Assembly (NCBI GenBank): GCA_031772625.1
Contig: CM062807.1
Span: 1,153,055,007-1,153,119,006 of the forward strand
Reading direction: 5' to 3'
From: Pinus tabuliformis
Lineage: Eukaryota > Streptophyta > Pinopsida > Pinales > Pinaceae
Length of the DNA: 64,000 nucleotides
Position numbers and translations under genes: made by a program. The first letter of the stretch is position 1. Each line of letters opens with the position of its first letter. Below are positions 48,701 through 59,930 of this stretch, piece after piece. The notes beneath the pieces are model-generated. The model did no database searches. It was not told the origin of the DNA and saw nothing but the letters and a program-made list of their open reading frames with translations.

Positions 48701-51700
48701 AATTGGTGAAGTAGCCTCGGGAAGTTGTGGAGCAGCCACAACTAGAGAATCTAAGGGGAGACTGAGTGGAGGCATCCACTCATGCAAAGACCCCCAGTAG
48801 GGGGGAATTTCAAGCCAAGTGGGCAGAGGGATCATATGTAGCCATACCTCTAGGTGGGAAGTGGGACAATGTGAAGTGATAATCCCAAGAAGGCTAAAAT
48901 GGGGGCAGGATCCTTGAGGTACCCAGCCTCTTTGATTAGACCTTGCTACGGGAGCCCCGACGAGGAGTAGTAGGACTAGCTGAGTGGGTAGAGACAGATG
49001 CAGATGGAGCGGCAGAGGGAGCTTCAGCATTAGAGGGTGTTTCTAGCCCAACATGGAGGTTAGTTTGGAAATCAGTTACTTACTTCTCAGTAACTGAGCT
49101 GCAGTGCAATAATGGCCAGCACGATGCAACATGATGAGAGGAGGTGCAGTGCAGATGCAGTGCTGGGAGAAAGTACCAGCAGCGACACGGATGCAGCAAG
49201 ACGAATCAATGTGATTGATGCAGTGAGAGATCAAAGTGACAGAGGCTAGAGCAGTCAAATACTAAAGAGCACAGAGATGCAGAGTTTTCAATCGACACAG
49301 GCAATAGCAGTTAGAGACTTTGATGACAGAGGCATCATTCTTATTCAAGTTGGATATTTTTTTGTTTCTAGAGTTGATGGAGCAACAACACTTGAGAGAA
49401 GTGTTGCATGCATAACATTCCAAAGGTTCAGGATCAGGATCGAGTTGAATTCCTTTCTTGTTGAGAGGGAGTGTTCAAAATAGCAACAAGAAATGATAAA
49501 AATATAAATGCTAAAAATAGCATTGCTATAAATAGCATTTCGGGATATATTCCAATTTTGATTTGTCCTTGAATCAAAATTGAGAATTAAAATTCGAATT
49601 TAGTCTCACCAAATGTTTGAAAAATAATTAATTAATTCATATTGAATTAATTAGTTGGAGAAAATCAAACATGAAGTCTTTGTGAAGACATGCAATAGTT
49701 ATCCCTTTGATTAAGTTATCCCTTAATTAAGGGGATATGGATGAGTTGTATTTGAGTTGTAATTAGTTAGCTCAGTTAACTGATTTAAGTCCAGTTAAAT
49801 TAGTTCCAAACAGTTTCTGGAACTAATTGTGAGTTCAATCAGTTAATGCATGCATGCATGCAACTAGTGTTCTCCAGATAACTCAATATTCTCTCATAAA
49901 TAACTCATGCATGTCAGTTCAAACAAATACCCATTTGAGATTAAAGACAGGGACATTGTACTATCAGTTGGAGGAATTTTCCTATGAAGGAAACTCATCC
50001 ATGCAGAATGAATGAGGTTCCTTGAGGATTGCACGGTTTTATAGGGTGTGAGATCAGTGTGAGTGATCAGTGTTACACTTGGTAACAATAGGATCACCCA
50101 GGAGAAACAACGCAAGGAAATAAGAGGCTTGGAGGACAGAGGAGGAAGCATATGTGTTGTCTATTCTGTCTATGAGCAACACTGAGGGATTGTACTAAGA
50201 GCTGGATAGCTTGTGAGCTAAAGCTTTGTGTAATTCTGAGATATTGCCACCTTGTATGATAATACAAATAGTGGGGTTTTAGCTGAGGCTTTCCCCAGAG
50301 TATTCTTCTATGTTTCATGTGTGACTGAATCTTCTTTTATGTTATATGTGTTTTGTTTGACCTTGCTCAAAATCGATTAAGCTTCCGCAAGTTTGGTTGT
50401 AGAAGTAAATTAAGTATTATGCTTTAGAACATTTCATAATCAGTTTAATCTACAGTGAGAATTTCTACATGGTATCAGAGCTAGCTAATCTATAGAGAAA
50501 TTTCTACAATGTGAGCTTCTTCTCATTCCCTCTTATTGTTGTCCTTATTAAATTTTGGAAAATACCTCTTATAGTGTCCATATTCTTGACAGCCAAAGCA
50601 TTGGAATTTGGACATATATATGTTACCCTTCCTTCATGGACCAAACTTGCCAAATTTTCCTCTTCTCTTGGCCATAGCAACAAATTCTTGCTCCTTTGAT
50701 CCCACATCATATTTGGCTTTGAGTCTAGCTTCCTCAATTTTGCATAGAGACCAAAGTTCATTTAGTGGGTTAGCTTCCTTCTTGGCATATATACTTGATG
50801 TGAAGTTGCCCCATTCCTCAGGTAGAGCATTGAGTACTACAGTTGTCATTTCTCTGTCAGACATAACTTCTCCTAGCTCTTGTAGTTGATCTCTCATCTC
50901 AGAGATTTTCATGAAGTAGGGAGATATTCCTTCCTTGGATATCTTCATCTTATACAATTCATTACGCAATGATATCACTTCTCCAGTTGTGCTAACTGAG
51001 AATAGCTCCACCAATTTATCATATATTTATTTCGATGTTTCAAGTTTGGAAACATAAGGAATGAGAGAGTCCTTGATGGATTCTATTAGAACTCTTTGAG
51101 CCCTTGTTTCATCCTTATTATACTTTTCTAGGGCTTGAGTTTGTTCCTTAGCATGGACAATGATACTCCCTTTGATGTGGTCTAGAAGTTCATTCTCCTT
51201 GAGAAGTAAAATCTTCTTTTTCCATGCAAGGAAAGTTGTAGTCCCAACCAATTTTTTGCTTTCCTTGCAAAAAGACATTGTGATATGTTCAAAAGAGGAC
51301 ATACAAATACTTACTTGATATTGTTGGTGATGAAGAATTCTTGCTACTTCCTTAAAGATTTGATGATTTTTCTTCTTGGATATTAGAGATATTCAAATTG
51401 CATCCTTCAAGGTTCTTTGAAAGAGAGCACTTGGTGATGAATACTTCTTAGTGTGTGAGGCTTGAATTGGAGTGCTTTCGTTTTCTTGAAGGATTTATCT
51501 TGATGTAAATTCTTCTTTGAATGGATCTTCTTATAGGTGCCTTTATATGAAAGGCTATCCTTATTTCTTTGTAGTCCTTCTTGATGGATCTAGAATGGTA
51601 AATGGTAGACCTCCTTTTCAACCTTGTATGTGTTTTTGATATGCCCTTCCTTGATGTGTCACCTTAGCTCTGATACCATGTTGAAGAATCTAGGGCATAT

Positions 51701-53162
51701 GAGTTATGATGAGATTCTTCTAGAAATGATAACAATTTGTGAAGTACTTTTACTTTTCTTGTTAAAACGATATTCTTCTTGTTATTATTATCGTATGTTC
51801 TCTAACTTCATTAAATAGTTACCAAAAACACAAGAGACAAGACCACAAGATGTTGGCTCTCATACAGGGAAAAGCCTCTCCCTCCTGGAGAGGAAAACCC
51901 TTCTTCAAATTTCTCTTATTGAAGCTTCAATTGACAAATGCCAAACCCTAGACCCTTGAAAAGAAGATCATCCAAGCACAATTTAAGCCTTTTTCCTTTG
52001 ATCCGAGATCACTTCCTTTTGTAACACTTTGTCCTCCTTCTTCCGGCACTTCGTCCTCTCACTATGTTCTTCTTTCGGCAACTGATAGCAGCCCTAGTTA
52101 TGCTTGCCTTAGAAGAGATATTTCTCTTTGTTCCTTTGTAGACTTTCTCACTTAGGAAGAGAACCTTATACTTTATCCAATCACACTCTTTATTTTGATA
52201 TAGTTGCATATCTGAAGTGGCAGCAGTGTAGCCCTAATTCTTTGCACATGTTAGAGGATTTCTTCACAAAATGGTGCTTTCTCTTTCTTTTTCTTGAGTA
52301 GTCTCCTTCTTTGCTTGAGTAAGAGGCGTAATAGGCAATATTTCCTAGCCCAACCAATTCTCTTTGTATGACTACAATAGGAGCATTGTTATGAAAGCAG
52401 AGAGAGTCTCCCTTCCTTCACACATTTCACTGTAATAGGCCTTGAGAAAGCCCTATAAAACTCAGTTTTCTTCCTTCCTTCTTCATTGCACTAGAGACAC
52501 ATTTCTTCGTCCTTCTTATATCCTTTACTTGTTTTCCTTCTTTGTTGATTTTAGAGATGAGATGATGGTTCTTTTGTGATGTCGTATGGCCCTTTATATA
52601 GGATTATGCCCCTCCTATTAGGCTGACTTAAGGTTGACTTGATCTCTATAATTTAGATTGCTTCCTTTTATGATGTCGACATATGGAGGAGGCTTATGAC
52701 TTTGCTTGGAGGTATTTCTTGGACTCTAATTGCGTAGCATGCCCTTAAGGGTATTTAATATTTATTTTGACTCTATGACTACCCTATAGTACTTTGACAT
52801 GTGCTAGACCTATGCAATGAGTAAGAAACTCATTTCTATAATTTACAAAAATAATATTTCTTTTCTTTTACAAGTACAAATATCAAAATTACATTTATGA
52901 AGACCAAACCTAGTTACACTTTCTTCAACATCACTGAGGATGAGTATGTTTGAGGCACTCTATGGGCAGAGATGTAATAATCCTATCAATTGGAGTGATC
53001 CAATGAAAAAGGTGTTGATTAGATTGGACATGTTGGCAGAGATGGAGTAGGAAATGCAAGGAATCAAGAAGAATCTGAAGGCAGCACATGACAATAAGAA
53101 AAGTTATGCCAATTGGAATGGGATGTTTAAGGAGTTTCAGGTTGGGGAACTAGTGTATTTAC
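42730..53162 (+). CDS. Integrase region of the gypsy element, split by an inserted copia element
   Basis: The N-terminal zinc-binding part appears near 42730-42850 ([20 protein letters not shown]). The DDE core region is recognisable between 42900 and 43350, with [26 protein letters not shown] and [13 protein letters not shown]. After the inserted element (43357-52930) and its TCACT duplication the region resumes at 52936 with [18 protein letters not shown] and a C-terminal VGELVYL at about 53142-53160, before the next insertion. Broken fossil. Confidence 0.82.
43357..44628 (-). repeat. 3' LTR of the minus-strand copia element
   Basis: TGTTGAAG...TTCAACA; pairs with 51679-52930. Confidence 0.93.
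44629..46201 (-). other. 3' internal part of the copia element, no pol recognised
   Basis: Minus-strand frames 45361-45567 and 45521-45799 are rich in Lys, Arg, Asp and His and contain a short repeated segment ([18 protein letters not shown]). They do not resemble RT, RNase H or integrase. This matches a gag-only element that replaced or lost pol. Confidence 0.6.
46202..47228 (+). repeat. 5' LTR of the gag-only element
   Basis: TG...CA ends; contains an extra primer-site copy at 47190-47201 in a 39-bp repeated unit. Confidence 0.93.
47350..48381 (+). CDS. Gag with zinc knuckle and protease start, 343 aa
   Basis: Long open frame starting 110 bp after the primer site. Residues 15-30 have [20 protein letters not shown], the N-terminal motif of plant copia gag (DUF4219/UBN2 type). 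Then follow [27 protein letters not shown]-like [17 protein letters not shown] and [20 protein letters not shown] lysine-rich linker leads to [14 protein letters not shown] near residue 241, a classic C-x2-C-x4-H-x4-C knuckle. [16 protein letters not shown] near residue 292 is the start of a copia protease. The reading continues as recognisable protease/pre-integrase sequence to about 48540. Best preserved gag in the window; whether it still makes protein is unknown. Confidence 0.9.
   Translation: MAFNGLRHEYALDSSSNYIAWKDHMEAVLEDNGLKDFIDQEVPKLAAANAQALAEWTKCVVRARRILLEGVQYHIVSSLHGKETLFSMWKTLEDLYQKNSDQRKLALKEKLRKIKCEKGDTISTYLNKLTTYKYELGSVGIMTVDDDMVSLALLGLPKSWHSYEDSVNGREKLPYWERLWSDLMQEEIRRSTRDGSSSKHDDEENLALASKAKKGKEKDFHPKSSSSHGGKKIDKSKERCFNCHEVGHYATNCPLKKSKKGSSKGFEGEALTSQIKLDFALIACMVSSMMGCGWFLESGASFHMTGDKSLFSTLEEKDLKILIDMGNDEKYSVLGVGTVAFRR
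48541..49471 (+). other. Non-coding 3' internal part of the gag-only element
   Basis: No frame resembles pol. Short plus- and minus-strand frames are of unremarkable composition. The stretch ends in the purine tract GAGAGGGAG at about 49463-49471. Confidence 0.6.
49472..50508 (+). repeat. 3' LTR of the gag-only element
   Basis: Pairs with 46202-47228; the extra primer-site copy is at 50470-50481. Confidence 0.93.
50509..51302 (-). CDS. Copia gag (UBN2-like) with zinc knuckle
   Basis: Two adjacent open pieces, 51027-51302 and 50634-51014, read as one plant copia gag. The first has [20 protein letters not shown] and an [11 protein letters not shown] motif. The second has [39 protein letters not shown] and [12 protein letters not shown], the UBN2 gag signature. 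A zinc knuckle with [11 protein letters not shown] follows near 50580-50625 before the nested element starts. Family gag forms particles with element RNA. Fossil. Confidence 0.85.
51679..52930 (-). repeat. 5' LTR of the minus-strand copia element
   Basis: Pairs with 43357-44628; primer site immediately adjacent at 51667-51678. Confidence 0.93.
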
Positions 53163-53504
53163 TGTTGGAAATACTGAAAGGGGGGTGAATCGGTATTTCT
53201 TATTATTTTTCACAAATTCTTAAAGAAAATTCAGAACATCATTATAAAACTATAAAACATATCACATGAAGAGCAATACAAAAGGGATTTAGCTTTAACA
53301 ATAGTTGTATTATGTAGTGTACAATGTACATACAATACTTTACCAGGAGGACATGGAAGGAAGTGAAATACTCCCAAGACTTTTCCAGCAATCTGGAAGG
53401 AAGAAAATGCTCCCTGAAGGTTGGGCTCCCATACCAGGGATAATGGCCTAAGTACAATCACTACTACCGTTTTTTATTGCTACAACCGCTCTCACCTCTG
53501 TTGC

Positions 53505-53690
53505 TCATTGTTGCCCACTGATGCTACTGTTGCACACATACTCTTGCTGCCACTACTGCTCACTAATGTTACTGTTGCACATATGATGATGCTTCCATTG
53601 CTACTCACTAATGTTTTTTCTGCACATATAATGTTGATGCCACTACTGCTCACTAATGTTATTATTGCCACTGTCACATATACCTTTGCT
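53505..53690 (+). repeat. Minisatellite-like repeat in the SIRE-like LTR
   Basis: About four imperfect units of roughly 50 bp built on CTACTGCTCACTAATGTTA and GCACATAT(A/G)ATG. The other LTR has the corresponding array at about 58405-58560 with its own unit variants. Confidence 0.75.
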
Positions 53691-54317
53691 ACCTTTATTT
53701 GCTGCCGTAATTCTTGCTGCGACTGTTGTACTGCCTCTTTTCACTGTTACCTCTACTACTGTTGTTATCTGCTCTTTGTTGTTGCCCTCACCATCTGCAA
53801 CCATGAATCACTTACCACTACTCTAACTTACTGTCTTACTGCAATACTTTAAAAAATATCTTCCCACTTCAAGGCCATCAAGCCCTAGCTGTTGTTTTCC
53901 CATGCAACAACCATTGCTTCCATTGTTGCCTTTCTTGCACTCGTTGTCTACTGTTGGTACTTTATTCTCTATCAAACCTTGTTATAGGTCAACATACACT
54001 TTCAGACCTCTGCTTAGAATGTGTATTGTGGGCCTTAACATGGAAGCTCAAATTTTCATTGGTGGCAATACCACCATCAGCACACACATGCCAGTGTGTA
54101 TTTGAGGACTGTCTTAAACTCTAGATAGCTTCATTTTCATCACAAATGTGTCTGGAGTAATCTGTAATATTTTGGTTGAAGTAAATAGATGAGCGCTTCT
54201 CAAAACTTGGAGGTGACTACAATCCTCTTCAAATCGATGTTCAATGCTTAGTACAACTCCAAGGATATCTAAAGTCTTCCATACATCATGAAGCCCCAAA
54301 TATGCCACAGATTCTTT

Positions 54318-54375
54318 CTGCCAATTATGATTGTTGTTTTCCGAATCTGCCAATTATGATTGTTGTTTTCCCATT
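54318..54375 (+). repeat. 29-bp tandem duplication
   Basis: CTGCCAATTATGATTG and following bases occur twice in direct succession inside the 3' LTR. Confidence 0.8.
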
Positions 54376-54913
54376 CGTCCACTGCTTACTGCTGCAATTC
54401 ATATGATATGGATGCTAACTTCACTATTGTATAGAATGAAGCGATTATTCTGATGAATCTATTGAAATTTACTAAAGGAATGTCATTGTTCAAGTACTAT
54501 TGCCTTTTCTAGAATTCAAGTGACTGACTTGTAGGTATCTATTAGTGTATCTGACTGATATGTTATCATAGAAATCACTCACTGAAGATAGTGCCGATTG
54601 TTATACTTTTGTAATACATTAAAGTGACTATCCTTTGAAAAGAACATTATTTAACTTGATCCCATACTGAAAATATAATGCCTCACAGTCACGTCTGCAG
54701 TCTTTAAATGAACAGATTCCAGAGCAGGCTTACAGGCCAGCATTAGCATGCCTCCACCTTCAATTGCATCAACTACATTTGTAACATTCTCAAATCCAAC
54801 CTGAACTCAGTTCCAGATCTATGTCCAGATCTAAGTCAATGATAGTGAATGAAGAAATGACAAATGAAGGGTCAATTTTCTGGTACATAGATGAAGGTCC
54901 TGGTAAGACAAGG

Positions 54914-55113
54914 TTGCTACAGGTCATGGTTATTGTTCTTCATCAAGAACTCACACCATTTTCGTATGATTGCTTCCAAAATTTCAATTGTTGAAATATA
55001 GCGCTATTGCTACTTGCTACAGGTCACGGCTATGGATCTTCATCAAGAACTCACACCATTTTTGCATGCTTGGTTCCAGAATTTCAATTGTTGAAATATA
55101 GCGCTATTGCTAC
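54914..55113 (+). repeat. 100-bp tandem duplication in the SIRE-like LTR
   Basis: Two adjacent units, 54914-55013 and 55014-55113, both starting TTGCTACAGGTCA or close to it and ending GCGCTATTGCTAC. They differ at about ten positions, so the duplication is not recent. Confidence 0.88.
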
Positions 55114-56144
55114 TGTCGCCCATAACTTCCCTTCATTGTTTGTAGACAATCAATTTCAAAGATAAAATTGTTTTCCGAGGCGCTATTTAGGTAATCTGTC
55201 CACATAAAGCTGCTTGTGTACTCACAGACTGGAGCCCCGGCAGGAATAGAATCCCAAGATATCACGGCCCAACCTTTATTCGAAGTTAGAAACACCTCAA
55301 GGTGGTATTTAAGCCATTGTTGAGAAGTACATTATAAGATTCACACGTCAATTCGTACATTTGAACGAGAAGTAAGGTACATTATATAGTTTTTGGATGA
55401 TGAAATTTGAATTTTACTTTGGGTATATGAATTTGAATAATATTCAAAATGAATTAATTTTCTTCCACGTCTCCAATTCATGATTTTTCTTCCACGTTTC
55501 CAAATGGATTATTATCGAACAATCCTCCTTTTCTTTTTACTTTCGACATATCAATAAAATCCCATTTTTTTAAAATTAATTAAAATATATTTCTTTGGCC
55601 CCATCATAATAAAATATTAAAAAAAAAAACTCCTTTTTTTTTACTTCACCCCTTTTCTTTTAATATAATTGACTGCCACATCTATTTGAACATTTATCTT
55701 GAATGCCACCTCATGAAGCTGCCATATTATTCACTTGTTGGTTTAATTCAATGCCACATTATTAGTCAACCATATGGTGCCACTTTAGCTCCCCTTTGGG
55801 GTTTTGGTTCAAAAGTTGGAATACAAAGTTTGGCGAAGCATATCTCACAAACCAAGAAGGCCCACGAGACGCTCCACATACCAATGGAATCAGTTTGATG
55901 AATAGAATATGTTGGTAAGGATTTCTGAGGTAAACACATTAATCTGCTACTCCAAAAACATCAACAAAGACATGGTATCTTCATCATCCAAGGAACTGAA
56001 ACCCTAGGGCTAGGGTTTCGTTCTTGCAACCTCTTATCTACCTGATACATGCACCTACTTCTGCTTTGACATCAATGATCTATTGCACACCAGCTTAATC
56101 ATCTTACAACTACTCCCGCTTTGACATCAATAACATGTTCAACA

Positions 56145-58060
56145 ATCTCTCCCTTTGTCATTGATGTCAACACACCAAGCATAGAAGGTATGTTGCATCT
56201 TGCATCTCTCTCTCTCCCTAGACTCCTCCAAGTTTCTCTTCCCCTTTTAAATCAATGGCAAAGGGTGACTGGCACATCAAATACTATGGCTCCTACTAAT
56301 AACATGTTGTATGTATCATCTCTGCAAGATCCCCTTGATAATATGCTTGATCCTGTTATGAGTTTGACATATCTGTGTTGCTATTCTATCCATGTTAGAT
56401 GCATGTAAACTTGTGCTACATACCTCTACATAAACTACCCTCGTCAACATGATTTCCTACTGCATCAAATCGTGTGTTGATGTTCCCATTGAACAATATG
56501 ATTCTACAAACTCCCCCTATCTTTGTGCATCCATCAATCATGTGAGAGATCATGGGAATACCTACTTTCTCTGCTAGACCCTGGAGGTCTTGTCTTCCTG
56601 CCTAGTGAATGATCTACCTTCATGATTCTAGGGGATCCATGTCAAACCGCTTCTACAATCTCGTGCAAAATGGCCAATGTTGTGACATAGATAACATTCA
56701 ACATTCCTTCCTTCCTGCATCTACGGGGTCTTCTTCAATCCACTTTTGCAATCTTGTGTAAAATGGCCAAGATTATGGCACAAATAACACTCTACATTTG
56801 ATCTCAATAATGGAGTACAAAAGTTGTAGTTTCCATTGTTATAGGTGTCTAGGATTATGTCTCGTCTTCCAGAAAATTTGCTCCAAGGTCTTTGATAAAA
56901 CCCTTTGTCAATGCTCCTGCTATGTCCCTTGAAATATCAAGCTCTATGTCCATAGTTAGAACATGTGTAACAATAACCATGAAATGTCTCTGCATACCTA
57001 GGTGTATGGGGTGAAGATTTGCTGACGTTGTCTCATCCCTAAAAATGTTTTTATTGATCTCCATACCTGAATGCTTTATCTTGAGTTGGTGTCATGAATG
57101 CATCATCTTGATTTGAAGCATTTGTCTTCTAGCTCTCTTTGTTGATTGATTTGTATAGGACCTTGACTTTGGGCTTCTCTTCATTCTTGGGATATGACTT
57201 CTTGACAAGTGGTTGTTCTTCATTTCTGGGATATGACTTCCTTACACAAGACTTATTCTCTTCTTGTGGTTGTTCTTCATTATTTGGATGAGGCTTCGCT
57301 TCATGTGGTTGTTCTTCATCATTCGGATGAGGGTTCTCTTCTTGTGGTTGTTCTTCATATTCTTTGACTTATGGTTTCTCTTCATCATTGGAACATGAGG
57401 TCTCACCAATATATCCAGGACCTGTCTTGATGAATTGAGATCTTGGGTAGTTGATAATGTTTTCCAATACCTATGAAGTTTTTGTTTCAGTTTGTTTACT
57501 TCATCTCTCAAGGCAACGATTTCCTGCTCATGGTTTATGCAGTCTTCTTCCTTCTTCTTTATCTAACCTTTTAATACATCCTTGACCCTTTTGTCTTCTT
57601 CAAGGAGGTGTCCTGCTTTTCTTTATTCTTCTTGTTCCATTTGTTTGACTTTTCTTTCTCCTTTTCCTTGAGCTAGTTTGTCAAGGTTCTTTCCCTATCG
57701 TTTTCCTCTATTAGTTTGCCTTTGATCCTCAACTTCCTTCTTGGCTTCATCAAGTTCCTTATCCTTTCCAGACGATTTCATCTCATTGATTTGAGCTATA
57801 AGTCAGATATTGTCAGCATAAGTAAAATGCTCACTATCATCAATCTTCTTCTTTTCATCCTTCAGTTTTTCATGCTCATTGTGAAGTATATCATACATGT
57901 ATCTGGACCTCTCCCAGTCACATGTTAGAATTTGAATCTTCTCTTTGAGTGTTTTGACATCTTCTTTAGAATCATTAACCATCTTGTCAAAAATAATGTA
58001 TGCTATGGATCTGCCTTCAAGTTGTTAGGCTTCTACGAAAGGACCTGCTATGATACCAAT
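56145..58060 (-). CDS. SIRE-like gag region: coiled coil and zinc knuckles
   Basis: Read on the minus strand from about 57990. The first half is a charged coiled-coil region (VKTLKEKIQILTCDWERSRY, HNEHEKLKDEKKKIDDSEHF), then LRDEVNKLKQKLHRYWKTL near 57450-57511. Cysteine motifs follow: GYCYTCSNYGH near 56950-56985, ECYLCHNLGHFTQDC near 56755-56800 and ECYLCHNIGHFARDC near 56668-56712. Coiled coil followed by zinc knuckles is the known plan of SIRE/Maximus gag. No protease, RT or integrase is recognisable. The gene is broken with several interruptions. Confidence 0.75.
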
Positions 58061-58709
58061 TGTTGGAAATACTAAGAGGGGGGTGAATCAATGTTTCTTA
58101 TTATTTTTCACAAAATTCTTAAAGACAATTCAGAGCATCATTATAAAACCATAAAATATATCACATGAAGAGTAGTACACAAGGGATTTAGCTTTAACAA
58201 GCATTGTATTATGTAGTGTACAATGTACATACAATACTTTACCAGGAGGACCTGGAAGGAAGTGAAATACTCCCAAGAGTTTTTCAGCAATATGGAAGGA
58301 AGAAAATGCTCCTTGAAGGTTGGGCTCCCATACCAGGGATAATTTCCCAAGTACAATCGCTACTACCGCTACTTACAGCTACAACCATTGTCACCTTTGT
58401 TGCCCACTAATGCTACTGTTGCTGCCACTCCTACTCACTGATGTTATTATTTCACATATAATGATGATGCCACTGCTACTCATTGATGTTACTACTACAC
58501 ATATAATGATGTTTCCACTACTGCTCACTGATGTTACTGCTACCACTGTCACATCTACCTTTGCTACCTTTATCTGATGCCATACCTTTTGGTGCTACTG
58601 TTGCACTGCCTCTTTTCATTGTTACCTCTACTACTGTTGTTATCTACTCTTTGTTGTTTCCCTCACCATCTACAACCATTGCATCACTTACCACTACTCT
58701 AACTTACTG

Positions 58710-58980
58710 TGTTATGAATAAATATATAGGAAATAATGTAAATGATAATAACCATAAATAATTATTAGTTAATTAGTAATTAGGTTGAAGAGTCATGTCT
58801 AAATGAGACACGACTCTCTATGAAGAGACACCTATTTTGTATATAAGCAAGCCTCTCACTCTCATTGTATAATCATTCTTATTCACACATTTAATATATA
58901 ATATTTGTATCCTCACGGATATCTTTATATTCCAAGTCTTCTGGAGTAATTAATCTGAAGAAAGAACTTTGTTCACTTCA
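58710..58980 (+). repeat. 5' LTR of the coiled-coil element
   Basis: 271 bp, TGTTATGAATAAA at the start, TATATAAG box at 58840-58847, ends CTTCA two bases before the primer site. Confidence 0.88.
58840..58847 (+). promoter_or_regulatory. TATA box of the coiled-coil element LTR
   Basis: TATATAAG about 130 bp into the LTR; the inverted LTR keeps it, while the direct 3' LTR reads GTATCTAAG there. Confidence 0.55.
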
Positions 58981-59325
58981 TTTGGTATCAGAACAGTCAA
59001 TCCTTTTGTCGCTTCACTACTGCAAAAAGCTCGTTCTCTGCTCACCGTCCCTTGGCCATCAATCGTCATCAATCTTGTTGTTGTCATAATTGAAGCGTTT
59101 CGCTACACATTGGAAGGTTTTCCATTCTTCAGGTCTTTGGCCATTTGCTTAAAAAAAAATATTATATAAAAAATAGGTATATTAAAAAAAATAGGAAAAA
59201 AATTATTTTATTTGAAAAAATATATACGAATTCATATATAAAAGGAAAAAAATTATTGAGAAAAAAAAAAAATGAATTACAAAAACAAAACAACACAAAA
59301 AAATTGAAAAACAAAAAGAGGAATT

Positions 59326-59327
<2 letters not shown>

Positions 59328-59358
<31 letters not shown>
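59328..59358 (+). repeat. (TA)n microsatellite
   Basis: About 15 TA units directly after an A-rich stretch (59150-59325) in the leader of the coiled-coil element. Confidence 0.9.
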
Positions 59359-59365
<7 letters not shown>

Positions 59366-59479
59366 AGCTCAAGCAGCCGTCAAATTTTACCATCGACCAT
59401 TACTTACAGTGAACGTCGCTCAACAAGTAGACACCATCGATTTCAGCGACAAACTGTAGGAAACTAATAAAAATAAAAA

Positions 59480-59930
59480 ATAAAATTCACTTACCTTCGG
59501 TCACCGCAGCCCTACATTCGCAGCAATGAACAACCTGCTTCACCTGCTCCCAGCCGTCGTCGCTGCTGTCAGACGGTGAACCCCATCGTTGTAGTCCAGC
59601 CGTTGGTCAACCTCCACAATTCGGCATTTTATCCTTCGCCCCGACAATCTATGTTTCCGATGTCGTCATTTCCCTAACTCATTGTTACTGTTTCTGTCAT
59701 TCCCTTGTTTACCACCACGTTGCCTCTGTTGTTGTAACCTCCAATTCCTGGTCCGCCGCAATCGAACTTGAACTGCGTCTAAGCTTTTTCTTGTTGTCAT
59801 CACAACAAGCATCCTCGGTTGCTACATATTGGAACAAACAATAACCATTGTTCACTTTCATCACGAATTAATTGGGAAGATACGTTGCAACTGTTCCTGT
59901 GACTTGGCACGACCCTTCATAAAAGAAAGT
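59480..59930 (+). other. GC-richer segment in the leader of the coiled-coil element
   Basis: This 450-bp stretch has clearly more G and C than the AT-rich sequence on both sides and contains Ser/Leu/Arg-coding-like pieces in several frames. No protein is recognised. It could be captured host DNA. Confidence 0.45.

Larger units (their letters stand above)
46202..50508 (+). mobile_element. Gag-only Ty1/copia element (TR-GAG type)
   Basis: LTRs 46202-47228 (1027 bp) and 49472-50508 (1037 bp) begin TGTT(G/C)AAAATAG and end TTTCTACA and are about 95% identical in their first 190 bp. Target duplication ACGTG (46197-46201) against ATGTG (50509-50513). Primer site TGGTATCAGAGC at 47229-47240 and purine tract GAGAGGGAG just before the 3' LTR. 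The internal 2.24 kb encodes gag and the start of a protease; no RT or integrase. Such terminal-repeat-plus-gag elements are known in plants and must borrow enzymes. Confidence 0.92.
43357..52930 (-). mobile_element. Ty1/copia element without pol, inserted in the gypsy integrase
   Basis: LTRs 51679-52930 (5') and 43357-44628 (3'), about 1.25 kb, differ by about 10% over their outer 200 bp. A perfect TCACT duplication lies at 43352-43356 and 52931-52935. The primer site, read on the minus strand as TGGTATCAGAGC (51667-51678), abuts the 5' LTR directly, and a purine tract (44629-44637 on the minus strand, GAGGAAG) adjoins the 3' LTR. Gag with a zinc knuckle is present; RT, RNase H and integrase are not seen. 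Internal sequence totals about 2.7 kb apart from the nested element 46202-50508. Broken. Confidence 0.9.
53163..56144 (-). repeat. 3' LTR of the SIRE-like element
   Basis: About 3.0 kb. On the minus strand it starts TGTTGAACATG, followed by TTGATGTCAA, and ends in TTTCCAACA. Its first 900 bp by coordinate match 58061-58709, 62143-62181 and 63734-63905, supplying uninterrupted sites for both insertions in the other LTR. Past about 54045 the partner diverges or lies outside. Confidence 0.8.

Noticed and set aside
53421-53852. A 143-residue Leu/Thr/Cys-rich frame
   Set aside because: It translates the CTACTG/ACTAATGTT minisatellite of the SIRE-like LTR and is not conserved at 58320-58577.
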